From Papaver somniferum (taxonomy: Eukaryota > Streptophyta > Magnoliopsida > Ranunculales > Papaveraceae), in NCBI RefSeq assembly GCF_003573695.1, contig NC_039361.1, positions 95,234,279 through 95,298,278 on the forward strand: a stretch of DNA of 64,000 bases, written 5' to 3'. Of this stretch, positions 21,721 to 32,859 are shown in pieces (within the stretch, counting starts at the first letter, position 1; each line of letters opens with the position of its first letter). A program made the position numbers and the translations under genes. The notes below the pieces were generated by a model, which saw nothing but the letters and a program-made list of their open reading frames with translations, ran no database searches and was not told the DNA's origin.

Positions 21721-23870
21721 ATTGGCTTAAGGCCAATGTCGCGCCAAAATGGCGCATTATGTTTGGCATTTGGCCAAGGGTCAATGTTGCATCATCATGA
21801 TGCATTAGGCCAGTTGGGTAGGTGGCCTTGATCTTACAGCGTAACAATTGCGCATTACGAAAGTTATTGGTCTTCAGCCAATATCGCACAATCATTGTGC
21901 ATCAGGCCAGAGAGGGCTGGCCGAGCGAGTGTTGCGCAATCATTGTACGCAATTATTGTGAATTAAACCAATCTTTGCGAATGAACACAATCATTGCGAA
22001 GTAACTTAATCATTGCGAATGAACACAATCATTGCGAAGTAACGCAATCATTGCTTATAAACACAATAATTGCGAAGTAAACCAATCATTGCAAAGTAAC
22101 GCAATCATTGCGAATGAACACAATCATTTCGATGAACAGTGAAGCAAGCATTTCAATTTTCTCCCCTAAACATACTTGTAGAAATTCCATTAAGACATAT
22201 ATAGGAGGGGTACTTGGTTGAAGGTGCATATGCGGACTATGCACCGAGAAAGCTTCATAGCTTATCCGGAAGAGTATAAATGATGCCTAACGCTCATTTA
22301 TAGCTGTGTATCCTTGCGAAGATGGCATTTGATGCTTAGGCATCACTATTCCATGTCGCGGACCCGATGATGCATAATCATTGTGCATCTTGACGAAATA
22401 GCCTACGGACCAGGCTATTACCATTTTTGCTAGGCTACAGCCATGCGAACGAGTTGGTTAAGCTTATGTCCCTTCGAGGATGAATTACGGTTTGTACTGG
22501 ATCCCTTTAGAGTAGGAAAGGTTACGTCGGCAGCCGCAATGAGTTGTAGCATTGCCGGTCCAGCACGTTGTCGCTCAAATCATCTAATTGAGAGATGATT
22601 GCGGCAGAGTGTCCCCTCATATCATCTAGGCTCGGTAGCTCGATGCAAGAGATGATTGCGGTCAATATTGATGAGTCTTAGTAGCATGCCAGCCAGTGGA
22701 TGCTCATATTTCCTCTCAAGCTACAAAGAGCAAACTATAGCCTATTTGGAGGCTAAAAACCCGAGTGTCGTAATTTGACTCAAGAGGAGTCCCTTTTGAT
22801 GGGAAACGACCCAAAGATCAAGACATGTTGATCTAAAGATCCACATGGTTACAAGAATATAGTAAAATTCCATCGTTTAGGGCTTCAAAAGGCGGTTTTT
22901 GTCGTTTTAGGAAAGTTCTTGTTTTCTTCATAAACCGTTTTGAGGATCAAGGGTGAGTTGGAACGGTGTAGAAGCTAAGTTAGCTGCATCATGCTCCACG
23001 AGCATGCTTGCAAGGGCAGATGGACGTGTATTTTCCTAACTTTAAGGCCCGGACCGTAGCTTCATCATGGCGCACCGGGGGAGTTACGGCCTACGGGCAA
23101 CGCGTCAAAGGAGTAATTTTCCGGTCCGTCACAGTTGGTACCAGAAGCAGGTTCCTAGAAAACACTAGGGAGTGTGCGGAGTGGACTCGTCAAACGAGTA
23201 TTTTTCCTTCAAAGGGAAATAAAGTTAGAGAGTACGCCAACTTTTCCACGGAAAAGATTTTGTAACTTCTGTACCAGTTACTATGCGAAGCGAGTTGAGC
23301 TTGTTTGAGTGCTGTGAGTTTGCCTGGCCTAAGTGGCACCCCACTTACGAGTGGATATCCGGAAGACCGTCTGGGACGGTGGTTAGACAATGGGAGTGAT
23401 CATCCCCACACGTTGGAAACTGGCCAACGGTGTGCGTTGTCAGGCCCGACTAGCATCCCAGTTACGTGTGGCAACCTGGATGACCGTCTGGGACGGTGTG
23501 CAACTGGAAATTGTTCCATACAATATTGTGCTAAAATATTGTCATTTCGAGGACATCTTTAAACTTGTGAAATTTAGGGATTCCTGGGTGGTAGTATGGG
23601 ATGCCATCTAGGATACCTGGTCAAGATATCCTCTTGGCACTGTCCAATTGCGATTCTTGGTATTTTTGTGGGCACTTTTGGATTCCTGGGCAGGCGGTAT
23701 GGGACGGTTTCTCAGAAGGTCTAAAATATTGTTAACGATAACTTGAAGAAACCCGTGATTTCTGAGCATCTGGTGTGGGACCTTTTCTCAGAAAATCCAA
23801 GCCGAAGATATTGTCCACACTAGTTTTTGGTTTTGAATTTCGGGAAGAAATTCTTTAAAGAGGTGAAGAG
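21626..23870 (+). repeat. Satellite unit 6 (mosaic): LTR 21626-23133, internal 23134-23870
   Basis: The unit is a patchwork. The first ~240 bp match the core type. From about 21870 through the 19-bp array (21938-22130) it matches unit 8. Around 22245-22320 it matches unit 14 ('gcaccgagaaagc', 'gctgtgtatcc'). From about 22440 it matches units 7 and 12. The first ~95 bp still carry the indel noise of unit 5. The PBS is the mutated core form TGGTACCAGAAGCAGG. Confidence 0.85.
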
Positions 23871-23891
23871 TGTAACACCTTGTGTTTTTAA

Positions 23892-23919
23892 CATGGCGCA
23901 TGCTATAAGATGCGCCATG
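23892..23919 (+). other. Perfect 10-bp inverted repeat near the LTR left tip
   Basis: CATGGCGCAT and ATGCGCCATG are exact reverse complements separated by 8 bases. The structure recurs about 21 bp inside most LTRs of the array. Copies at the edges carry mismatches, for example near 60757. Confidence 0.8.
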
Positions 23920-24184
23920 GCTTGAGGTGAAGCTTCATTTAAAGCTTCTGTTGCGTGGTACGCGGTAGATTGGCTTAAGGCCAATGTCGCGCCAAAATGG
24001 CGCATTATGTTTGGCATTTGGCCAAGGGTCAATGTTGCATCATCATGATGCATTAGGCCAGTTGGGTAGGTGGCCTTGATCTTACAGCGTAACAATTGCG
24101 CATTACGAAAGTTATTGGCCTATAGCCAATATCGCACAATCATTGTGCATCAGCCCAGAGAGGGATGGCCGAGCGAGTGTTGCG

Positions 24185-24377
24185 CAATCATTGTACGCAA
24201 TTATTGTGAACTAAAGCAATCTTTGCGAATGAACACAATCATTGCGAAGTAACTCAATCATTTCGAATGAACACAATCATTGCGAAGTAACGCGATCATT
24301 GCGAATAAACCCAGTCATTGCGAAGTAAACCAATCATTGCGAAGTAACGCAATCATTGCGAATGAACACAATCATTT
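24185..24377 (+). repeat. 19-bp subrepeat array with CAATCATTG cores (reference copy)
   Basis: About ten tandem copies of a 19-bp motif, CAATCATTGCGAA followed by a variable hexamer (GTAACG, TGAACA or TAAACC). In this unit five of the cores here are exact CAATCATTG and one is CAATTATTG; others carry one mismatch. Every unit has a homologous array of about 5 to 14 copies upstream of the TATA-like motifs, where LTR enhancers usually sit. Confidence 0.88.
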
Positions 24378-24532
24378 CGATGAACAGTGAAGCAAGCATT
24401 TCAATTTTCTCCCCTAAACATACTTATGGAAATTCCATTAAGACATATATAGGAAGGGTACTTGGTTGAAGGTGCATATGCGGACTATGCACCAAGTAAG
24501 CTTCATAGCTTATCCGGAAGAGTATAAATGAT

Positions 24533-24539
24533 GCCTAAC
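24533..24539 (+). promoter_or_regulatory. TATA-box candidate of the satellite LTR
   Basis: TATAAAT within 'gaagagtataaatgatgcc'. It is retained in nearly all units (missing in unit 19 near 51460) and lies about 155 bp downstream of the 19-bp array. A second candidate, TATATAGG, lies about 85 bp upstream near 24446. No transcript evidence is available from sequence alone. Confidence 0.45.
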
Positions 24540-25382
24540 ACTCATTATAGCTGCGTAGCCTTGCGAAGATGGCATTTGATGCTTAGGAATCACTATTCCA
24601 TGTCACAGACCCGATGATGCATAATCATTGTGCATCTTGACGAAATAGCCTACGGACCAGGCTATTACCATTTTTGCTAGGCTACAGCCATGCGAACGAG
24701 TTGGTTAAGCTTATGTCCCTTCGAGGATGAATTACGGTTTGTACTGGATCCCTTTAGAGTAGGAAAGGTTACGTCGGCAGCCGCAATGAGTTGTAGCATT
24801 GCCGGTCCAGCACGTTGTCGCTCAAATCATCTAATTGAGAGATGATTGCGGCAGAGTGTCCCCTCATATCATCTAGGCTCGGTAGCTCGATGCAAGAGAT
24901 GATTGCGGTCAATATTGATGAGTCTTAGTAGCATGCCAGCCAGTGGATGCTCATATTTCCTCTCAAGCTACAAAGAGCAAACTATAGCCTATTTGGAGGC
25001 TAAAAACCCGAGTGTCGTAATTTGACTCAAGAGGAGTCCCTTTTGATGGGAAACGACCCAAAGATCAAGACATGTTGATCTAAAGATCCACATGGTTACA
25101 AGAATATAGTAAAATTCCATCGTTTAGGGCTTCAAAAGGCGGTTTTTGTCGTTTTAGGAAAGTTCTTGTTTTCTTCATAAACCGTTTTGAGGATCAAGGG
25201 TGAGTTGGAACGGTGTAGAAGCTAAGTTAGCTGCATCATGCTCCACGAGCATGCTTGCAAGGGCAGATGGACGTGTATTTTCCTAACTTTAAGGCCCGGA
25301 CCGTAGCTTCATCATGGCGCACCGGGGGAGTTACGGCCTACGGGCAACGCGTCAAAGGAGTAATTTTCCGGTCCGTCACAGT

Positions 25383-25398
25383 TGGTACCAGAAGCAGG
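25383..25398 (+). other. Mutated primer-binding site (core type)
   Basis: TGGTACCAGAAGCAGG stands where edge units have TGGTATCAGAGCCAGG, the complement of the initiator tRNA-Met 3' end. The changes fall inside the stretch a tRNA 3' end must pair with. The same mutated form appears in units 5-18, with extra changes in some. Confidence 0.8.
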
Positions 25399-25587
25399 TT
25401 CCTAGAAAACACTAGGGAGTGTGCGGAGTGGACTCGTCAAACGAGTATTTTTCCTTCAAAGGGAAATAAAGTTAGAGAGTACGCCAACTTTTCCACGGAA
25501 AAGATTTTGTAACTTCTGTACCAGTTACTATGCGAAGCGAGTTGAGCTTGTTTGAGTGCTGTGAGTTTGCCTGGCCTAAGTGGCACC

Positions 25588-25626
25588 CCACTTACGAGTG
25601 GATATCCGGAAGACCGTCTGGGACGG
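25588..25626 (+). other. Double-hairpin module 1 of the internal region
   Basis: CCACT-TACG-AGTGG (25588-25601) is followed 12 bases later by CCGTC-TGG-GACGG (25614-25626). Both are perfect short inverted repeats. The module lies about 200 bp downstream of the PBS and recurs in most units. Confidence 0.7.
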
Positions 25627-25703
25627 TGGTTAGACAATGGGAGTGATCATCCCCACACGTTGGAAACTGGCCAACGGTGTGCGTTGTCAGGCCCGACTAG
25701 CAT

Positions 25704-25743
25704 CCCAGTTACGTGTGGCAACCTGGATGACCGTCTGGGACGG
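25704..25743 (+). other. Double-hairpin module 2 of the internal region (first stem degraded here)
   Basis: A second copy of the same module about 117 bp downstream. In edge units and units 12-19 it reads CCACTTACGAGTGG then CCGTCAGGGACGG. In the core units the first stem has changed to CCAGTTACGTGTGG and is lost, while the second stem (25731-25743) survives. Confidence 0.65.
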
Positions 25744-26103
25744 TGTGCAACTGGAAATTGTTCCATACAATATTGTGCTAAAATATTGTCATTTCGAGGA
25801 CATCTTTAAACTTGTGAAATTTAGGGATTCCTGGGTGGTAGTATGGGATGCCATCTAGGATACCTGGTCAAGATATCCTCTTGGCACTGTCCAATTGCGA
25901 TTCTTGGTATTTTTGTGGGCACTTTTGGATTCCTGGGCAGGCGGTATGGGACGGTTTCTCAGAAGGTCTAAAATATTGTTAACGATAACTTGAAGAAACC
26001 CGTGATTTCTGAGCATCTGGTGTGGGACCTTTTCTCAGAAAATCCAAGCCGAAGATATTGTCCACACTAGTTTTTGGTTTTGAATTTCGGGAAGAAATTC
26101 TTT

Positions 26104-26117
26104 AAAGAGGTGAAGAG
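26104..26117 (+). other. Polypurine tract before the next LTR
   Basis: AAAGAGGTGAAGAG ends directly at the TGTAACACC of unit 8. The preceding 'gaatttcgggaagaaattc' resembles the pol end of Tekay/Del-type elements, where 'ttcggggacgaaatt' precedes the PPT. That resemblance is from memory, not from an alignment. Confidence 0.65.
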
Positions 26118-28365
26118 TGTAACACCTTGTGTTTTTAACATGGCGCATGCTATAAGATGCGCCATGGCTTGAGGTGAAGCTTCATTTAAAGCTTCTGTTG
26201 CGTGGTACGCGGTAGATTGGCTTAAGGCCAATGTCGCGCCAAAATGGCGCATTATGTTTGGCATTTGTCCAAGGGTCAATGTTGCATCATCATGATGTAT
26301 TAGGCCAGTTGGGTAGGTTTCCTTGAGCTTACAGCGTAACAATTGCGCATTACGAAAGTTATTGGTCTTCAGCCAATATCGCACAATCATTGTGCATCAG
26401 GCCAGAGAGGGCTGGCCGAGCGAGTGTTGCGCAATCATTGTACGCAATTATTGTGAATTAAACCAATCTTTGCGAATGAACACAATCATTGCGAAGTAAC
26501 TTAATCATTGCGAATGAACACAATCATTGCGAAGTAACGCAATCATTGCTTATAAACACAATAATTGCGAAGTAAACCAATCATTGCAAAGTAACGCAAT
26601 CATTGCGAATGAACACAATCATTTCGATGAACAGTGAAGCAAGCATTTCAATTTTCTCCCCTAAACATACTTGTAGAAATTCCATTAAGACATATATAGG
26701 AGGGGTACTTGGTTGAAGGTGCATATGCGGACTATGCACCAAGTAAGCTTCATAGCTTATCCGGAAGAGTATAAATGATGCCTAACGCTCATTTATAGCT
26801 GCGTAGACTTGCGAAGATGGCATTTGATGCTTAGGCATCACTATTCCATGTCGCGGACCTGATGATGCATAATCATTGTGCATCTTGACGAAATAGCCTA
26901 CAGACCAGGCTATTACCATTTTTGCTAGGCTACAGCCATGCAAACGAGTTGGTTAAGCTTCTGTCCCTTCGAGGATGAACTATGGTCTGTGCTTGATCCC
27001 TTTATAGTAGGGAAGGGTACGTCGGCATCCGAAATGAGTTGCAGGATTGCCGGTTCAGCACGTTGTCACTCAAATCATCTAATTGAGAGATGATTGCGGC
27101 AGAGTGGCCCCTCATATCATCTAAGCTCGGTAGCTCGATGCAAGAGATGATTGCGGTCAATATTGATGAGTCTTAGTAGCATGCCATCCAGTGGATGCTC
27201 ATATTTCCTCTCAAGCTACAAAGAGCAAACTATAGCCTATTTGGAGGCTAAAAACCCGAGTGTCGTAATTTGACTCAAGAGGAGTCCCTTTTGATGGGAA
27301 ACGACCCAAAGATCAAGACATGTTGATCTAAAGATCCACATGGTTACAAGAATATAGTAAAATTCCATCGTTTAGGGCTTCAAAAGGCGGTTTTTGTCGT
27401 TTTAGGAAAGTTCTTGTTTTCTTCATAAACCGTTTTGAGGATCAAGGGTGAGTTGGAACGGTGTAGAAGCTAAGTTAGCTGCATCATGCTCCACGAGCAT
27501 GCTTGCAAGGGAAGATGGACGTGTATTTTCCTAACTTTAAGGCCCGGACCGTAGCTTCATCATGGCGCACCGGGGGAGTTACGGCCTACGGGAAACGCGT
27601 CAAAGGCGTAATTTTCCGGTCCGTCACAGTTGGTACCAGAAGCAGGTTCCTAGAAAACACTAGGGAGTGTGCGGAGTGGACTCGTCAAACGAGTATTTTT
27701 CCTTCAAAGGGAAATAAAGTTAGAGAGTACGCCAACTTTTCCACGGAAAAGATTTTGTAACTTCTGTACCAGTTACTATGCGAAGCGAGTTGAGCTTGTT
27801 TGAGTGCTGTGAGTTTGCCTGGCCTAAGTGGCACCCCACTTACGAGTGGATATCCGGAAGACCGTCTGGGACGGTGGTTAGACAATGGGAGTGATCATCC
27901 CCACACGTTGGAAACTGGCCAACGGTGTGCGTTGTCAGGCCCGACTAGCATTCCAGTTACGTGTGGCAACCTGGATGACCGTCTGGGACGGTGTGCAACT
28001 GGAAATTGTTCCATACAATATTGTGCTAAAATATTGTCATTTCGAGGACATCTTTAAACTTGTGAAATTTAGGGATTCCTGGGTGGTAGTATGGGATGCC
28101 ATCTAGGATACCTGGTCAAGATATCCTCTTGGCACTGTCCAATTGCGATTCTTGGTATTTTTGTGGGCACTTTTGGATTCCTGGGCAGGCGGTATGGGAC
28201 GGTTTCTCAGAAGGTCTAAAATATTGTTAACGATAACTTGAAGATACCCGTGATTTCTGAGCATCTGGTGTGGGACCTTTTCTCAGAAAATCCAAGCCGA
28301 AGATATTGTCCACACTAGTTTTTGGTTTTGAATTTCGGGAAGAAATTCTTTAAAGAGGTGAAGAG
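26118..28365 (+). repeat. Satellite unit 8: LTR 26118-27628, internal 27629-28365
   Basis: The first ~1.1 kb is a distinct subtype shared with unit 5: 'gatgtattagg' near 26293, 'gcttataaacac' in the array at about 26430-26627, and 'ggcatccgaaatg' near 27023. The 3' part matches units 9-10. The PBS is the mutated core form. Confidence 0.9.
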
Positions 28366-30612
28366 TGTAACACCTTGTGTTTTTAACATGGCGCATGCTA
28401 TAAGATGCGCCATGGCTTGAGGTGAAGCTTCATTTAAAGCTTCTGTTGCGTGGTACGCGGTAGATTGGCTTAAGGCCAATGTCGCGCCAAAATGGCGCAT
28501 TATGTTTGGCATTTGGCCAAGGGTCAATGTTGCATCATCATGATGCATTAGGCCAGTTGGGTAGGTGGCCTTGATCTTACAGCGTAACAATTGCGCATTA
28601 CGAAAGTTATTGGCCTATAGCCAATATCGCACAATCATTGTGCATCAGGCTTGAGAGGGATGGCCGAGCGAGTGTTGCGCAATCATTGTACGCAATTATT
28701 GTGAACTAAAGCAATCTTTGCGAATGAACACAATCATTGCGAAGTAACTCAATCATTTCGAATGAACACAATCATTGCGAAGTAACGCGATCATTGCGAA
28801 TAAACCCAGTCATTGCGAAGTAAACCAATCATTGCGAAGTAACGCAATCATTGCGAATGAACACAATCATTTCGATGAACAGTGAAGCAAGCATTTCAAT
28901 TTTCTCCCCTAAACATACTTATGGAAATTCCATTAAGACATATATAGGAAGGGTACTTGGTTGAAGGTGCATATGCGGACTATGCACCAAGTAAGCTTCA
29001 TAGCTTATCCGGAAGAGTATAAATGATGCCTAACACTCATTATAGCTGCGTAGCCTTGCGAAGATGGCATTTGATGCTTAGGAATCACTATTCCATGTCA
29101 CAGACCCGATGATGCATAATCATTGTGCATCTTGACGAAATAGCCTACGGACCAGGCTATTACCATTTTTGCTAGGCTACAGCCATGCGAACGAGTTGGT
29201 TAAGCTTATGTCCCTTCGAGGATGAATTACGGTTTGTACTGGATCCCTTTAGAGTAGGAAAGGTTACGTCGGCAGCCGCAATGAGTTGTAGCATTGCCGG
29301 TCCAGCACGTTGTCGCTCAAATCATCTAATTGAGAGATGATTGCGGCAGAGTGTCCCCTCATATCATCTAGGCTCGGTAGCTCGATGCAAGAGATGATTG
29401 CGGTCAATATTGATGAGTCTTAGTAGCATGCCAGCCAGTGGATGCTCATATTTCCTCTCAAGCTACAAAGAGCAAACTATAGCCTATTTGGAGGCTAAAA
29501 ACCCGAGTGTCGTAATTTGACTCAAGAGGAGTCCCTTTTGATGGGAAACGACCCAAAGATCAAGACATGTTGATCTAAAGATCCACATGGTTACAAGAAT
29601 ATAGTAAAATTCCATCGTTTAGGGCTTCAAAAGGCGGTTTTTGTCGTTTTAGGAAAGTTCTTGTTTTCTTCATAAACCGTTTTGAGGATCAAGGGTGAGT
29701 TGGAACGGTGTAGAAGCTAAGTTAGCTGCATCATGCTCCACGAGCATGCTTGCAAGGGAAGATGGACGTGTATTTTCCTAACTTTAAGGCCCGGACCGTA
29801 GCTTCATCATGGCGCACCGGGGGAGTTACGGCCTACGGGAAACGCGTCAAAGGCGTAATTTTCCGGTCCGTCACAGTTGGTACCAGAAGCAGGTTCCTAG
29901 AAAACACTAGGGAGTGTGCGGAGTGGACTCGTCAAACGAGTATTTTTCCTTCAAAGGGAAATAAAGTTAGAGAGTACGCCAACTTTTCCACGGAAAAGAT
30001 TTTGTAACTTCTGTACCAGTTACTATGCGAAGCGAGTTGAGCTTGTTTGAGTGCTGTGAGTTTGCCTGGCCTAAGTGGCACCCCACTTACGAGTGGATAT
30101 CCGGAAGACCGTCTGGGACGGTGGTTAGACAATGGGAGTGATCATCCCCACACGTTGGAAACTGGCCAACGGTGTGCGTTGTCAGGCCCGACTAGCATTC
30201 CAGTTACGTGTGGCAACCTGGATGACCGTCTGGGACGGTGTGCAACTGGAAATTGTTCCATACAATATTGTGCTAAAATATTGTCATTTCGAGGACATCT
30301 TTAAACTTGTGAAATTTAGGGATTCCTGGGTGGTAGTATGGGATGCCATCTAGGATACCTGGTCAAGATATCCTCTTGGCACTGTCCAATTGCGATTCTT
30401 GGTATTTTTGTGGGCACTTTTGGATTCCTGGGCAGGCGGTATGGGACGGTTTCTCAGAAGGTCTAAAATATTGTTAACGATAACTTGAAGATACCCGTGA
30501 TTTCTGAGCATCTGGTGTGGGACCTTTTCTCAGAAAATCCAAGCCGAAGATATTGTCCACACTAGTTTTTGGTTTTGAATTTCGGGAAGAAATTCTTTAA
30601 AGAGGTGAAGAG
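28366..30612 (+). repeat. Satellite unit 9: LTR 28366-29875, internal 29876-30612
   Basis: First of three adjacent units sharing the marker 'caggcttgagagg' (near 28646). Its period is exactly 2247 bp, and by eye it is indistinguishable from unit 10. The array is at about 28680-28872. Confidence 0.9.
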
Positions 30613-32859
30613 TGTAACACCTTGTGTTTTTAACATGGCGCATGCTATAAGATGCGCCATGGCTTGAGGTGAAGCTTCATTTAAAGCTTCTGTTGCGTGG
30701 TACGCGGTAGATTGGCTTAAGGCCAATGTCGCGCCAAAATGGCGCATTATGTTTGGCATTTGGCCAAGGGTCAATGTTGCATCATCATGATGCATTAGGC
30801 CAGTTGGGTAGGTGGCCTTGATCTTACAGCGTAACAATTGCGCATTACGAAAGTTATTGGCCTATAGCCAATATCGCACAATCATTGTGCATCAGGCTTG
30901 AGAGGGATGGCCGAGCGAGTGTTGCGCAATCATTGTACGCAATTATTGTGAACTAAAGCAATCTTTGCGAATGAACACAATCATTGCGAAGTAACTCAAT
31001 CATTTCGAATGAACACAATCATTGCGAAGTAACGCGATCATTGCGAATAAACCCAGTCATTGCGAAGTAAACCAATCATTGCGAAGTAACGCAATCATTG
31101 CGAATGAACACAATCATTTCGATGAACAGTGAAGCAAGCATTTCAATTTTCTCCCCTAAACATACTTATGGAAATTCCATTAAGACATATATAGGAAGGG
31201 TACTTGGTTGAAGGTGCATATGCGGACTATGCACCAAGTAAGCTTCATAGCTTATCCGGAAGAGTATAAATGATGCCTAACACTCATTATAGCTGCGTAG
31301 CCTTGCGAAGATGGCATTTGATGCTTAGGAATCACTATTCCATGTCACAGACCCGATGATGCATAATCATTGTGCATCTTGACGAAATAGCCTACGGACC
31401 AGGCTATTACCATTTTTGCTAGGCTACAGCCATGCGAACGAGTTGGTTAAGCTTATGTCCCTTCGAGGATGAATTACGGTTTGTACTGGATCCCTTTAGA
31501 GTAGGAAAGGTTACGTCGGCAGCCGCAATGAGTTGTAGCATTGCCGGTCCAGCACGTTGTCGCTCAAATCATCTAATTGAGAGATGATTGCGGCAGAGTG
31601 TCCCCTCATATCATCTAGGCTCGGTAGCTCGATGCAAGAGATGATTGCGGTCAATATTGATGAGTCTTAGTAGCATGCCAGCCAGTGGATGCTCATATTT
31701 CCTCTCAAGCTACAAAGAGCAAACTATAGCCTATTTGGAGGCTAAAAACCCGAGTGTCGTAATTTGACTCAAGAGGAGTCCCTTTTGATGGGAAACGACC
31801 CAAAGATCAAGACATGTTGATCTAAAGATCCACATGGTTACAAGAATATAGTAAAATTCCATCGTTTAGGGCTTCAAAAGGCGGTTTTTGTCGTTTTAGG
31901 AAAGTTCTTGTTTTCTTCATAAACCGTTTTGAGGATCAAGGGTGAGTTGGAACGGTGTAGAAGCTAAGTTAGCTGCATCATGCTCCACGAGCATGCTTGC
32001 AAGGGAAGATGGACGTGTATTTTCCTAACTTTAAGGCCCGGACCGTAGCTTCATCATGGCGCACCGGGGGAGTTACGGCCTACGGGAAACGCGTCAAAGG
32101 CGTAATTTTCCGGTCCGTCACAGTTGGTACCAGAAGCAGGTTCCTAGAAAACACTAGGGAGTGTGCGGAGTGGACTCGTCAAACGAGTATTTTTCCTTCA
32201 AAGGGAAATAAAGTTAGAGAGTACGCCAACTTTTCCACGGAAAAGATTTTGTAACTTCTGTACCAGTTACTATGCGAAGCGAGTTGAGCTTGTTTGAGTG
32301 CTGTGAGTTTGCCTGGCCTAAGTGGCACCCCACTTACGAGTGGATATCCGGAAGACCGTCTGGGACGGTGGTTAGACAATGGGAGTGATCATCCCCACAC
32401 GTTGGAAACTGGCCAACGGTGTGCGTTGTCAGGCCCGACTAGCATTCCAGTTACGTGTGGCAACCTGGATGACCGTCTGGGACGGTGTGCAACTGGAAAT
32501 TGTTCCATACAATATTGTGCTAAAATATTGTCATTTCGAGGACATCTTTAAACTTGTGAAATTTAGGGATTCCTGGGTGGTAGTATGGGATGCCATCTAG
32601 GATACCTGGTCAAGATATCCTCTTGGCACTGTCCAATTGCGATTCTTGGTATTTTTGTGGGCACTTTTGGATTCCTGGGCAGGCGGTATGGGACGGTTTC
32701 TCAGAAGGTCTAAAATATTGTTAACGATAACTTGAAGATACCCGTGATTTCTGAGCATCTGGTGTGGGACCTTTTCTCAGAAAATCCAAGCCGAAGATAT
32801 TGTCCACACTAGTTTTTGGTTTTGAATTTCGGGAAGAAATTCTTTAAAGAGGTGAAGAG
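30613..32859 (+). repeat. Satellite unit 10: LTR 30613-32122, internal 32123-32859
   Basis: I found no difference from unit 9 in the lines compared by eye. The array is at about 30927-31119. The PBS is the mutated core form. Confidence 0.9.

Larger units (their letters stand above)
23871..25380 (+). repeat. Reference LTR of the satellite's parent element (unit 7)
   Basis: It starts TGTAACACC and ends GTCCGTCACA, so it has the 5'-TG...CA-3' tips of an LTR. It is followed after two bases by a primer-binding site and preceded by a purine-rich tract. Order inside: a 10-bp-stem hairpin near the left tip, a palindromic GCACAATCATTGTGC, the 19-bp subrepeat array, TATA-like motifs, then ~840 bp without recognisable coding capacity. 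Counterparts exist in all units. The assignment rests on structure, not on a database match. Confidence 0.85.
23871..26117 (+). repeat. Satellite unit 7 (reference unit): LTR 23871-25380, internal 25381-26117
   Basis: A clean 2247-bp unit used here to place the sub-elements. It carries the mutated core PBS at 25383 and the subtype marker 'cagcccagag' near 24151, shared with unit 12. Its LTR is 1510 bp and its internal segment 737 bp. Confidence 0.9.

Noticed and set aside
24185..24377. CRISPR-like array
   Set aside because: The 19-bp motifs are contiguous, without unique spacers, and sit in a plant LTR.
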